From Spirodela intermedia (Eukaryota > Streptophyta > Magnoliopsida > Alismatales > Araceae), in NCBI GenBank assembly GCA_902729315.2, contig LR746274.1, positions 5,297,037-5,361,036 on the forward strand: a stretch of 64,000 bases of DNA, written 5' to 3'. Below the pieces are notes generated by a model, which was not told the origin of the DNA, did no database searches, and worked only from the letters and a program-made list of their open reading frames with translations. The position numbers and the translations under genes are program-made. Positions 63,941 to 64,000 of this stretch are shown in pieces (positions within the stretch are counted from its first letter, which is position 1; every line of letters starts with the position of its first letter).

Positions 63941-64000
63941 CGCAATAGACACACCACTTTCTGGAGGAGAGAAGGATAGATTCAATGAATTAATTGAAAA
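62984..64000. other. Right edge, no gene recognised
   Basis: Mostly AT-rich sequence with a (GA)n tract (63892-63933). Short frames only. Confidence 0.55.
63892..63933. repeat. (GA)n microsatellite
   Basis: Pure GA run of about 42 nt. Confidence 0.96.

Overview
This is plant nuclear DNA. It holds six intron-bearing protein genes, all on the minus strand, in GC-rich islands between AT-rich intergenic stretches and decayed LTR retrotransposons. The families (TPD1, plant MORC, ACR, class I TCP, steroleosin) point to a flowering plant. The very GC-rich exons of the ACR, TCP and TPD1-like genes beside AT-rich introns fit a monocot, but that is an inference and no species can be named. Long (GA)n/(CT)n tracts are scattered everywhere, often in leaders, introns and gene flanks.

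Left part (1-25.7 kb), in order: the 5' end of an RNA pseudouridine synthase 7-type gene running off the left edge (1-415); a TPD1-like secreted cysteine-rich signalling protein (1800-3185, exon structure only partly resolved); an AT-rich gap; a complete 19-exon MORC4/MORC7-type ATPase gene (8261-15804); a short tandem-repeat array upstream of it; a complete six-exon ACR protein with four ACT domains (17223-19223); and a single-exon class I TCP transcription factor (23421-24404) with a 72-nt GA tract just upstream of its ATG. I rebuilt the MORC and ACR gene models exon by exon with phases checked. Only one MORC splice junction is uncertain.

Middle (25.7-37 kb): AT-rich intergenic DNA, then a complete six-exon steroleosin / 11-beta-hydroxysteroid dehydrogenase-like gene (32747-34904) with microsatellites in four of its five introns.

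Right part (37-64 kb): retrotransposon territory. It contains a decayed Ty1/copia element on the minus strand (about 37.0-41.6 kb), a decayed Ty3/gypsy gag region on the minus strand (42.4-44.3 kb), a pair of 1.6-kb direct repeats with a third inverted partial copy (44.9-50.2 kb), and a second Ty1/copia element on the plus strand with recognisable LTRs and a primer binding site (about 53.8-63.0 kb). No intact retroelement reading frame remains.

The host genes have unrelated functions (RNA modification, anther cell signalling, silencing, amino-acid-sensor-like ACT protein, growth transcription factor, oil-body dehydrogenase). I see no gene cluster or operon-like logic and no convincing undescribed system. 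The most informative oddities are the unequal C-to-T decay of the 1.6-kb repeat pair, the tandem array upstream of MORC, a possible GC-AG intron in MORC, and the in-frame (GA)n leader of the TCP gene.
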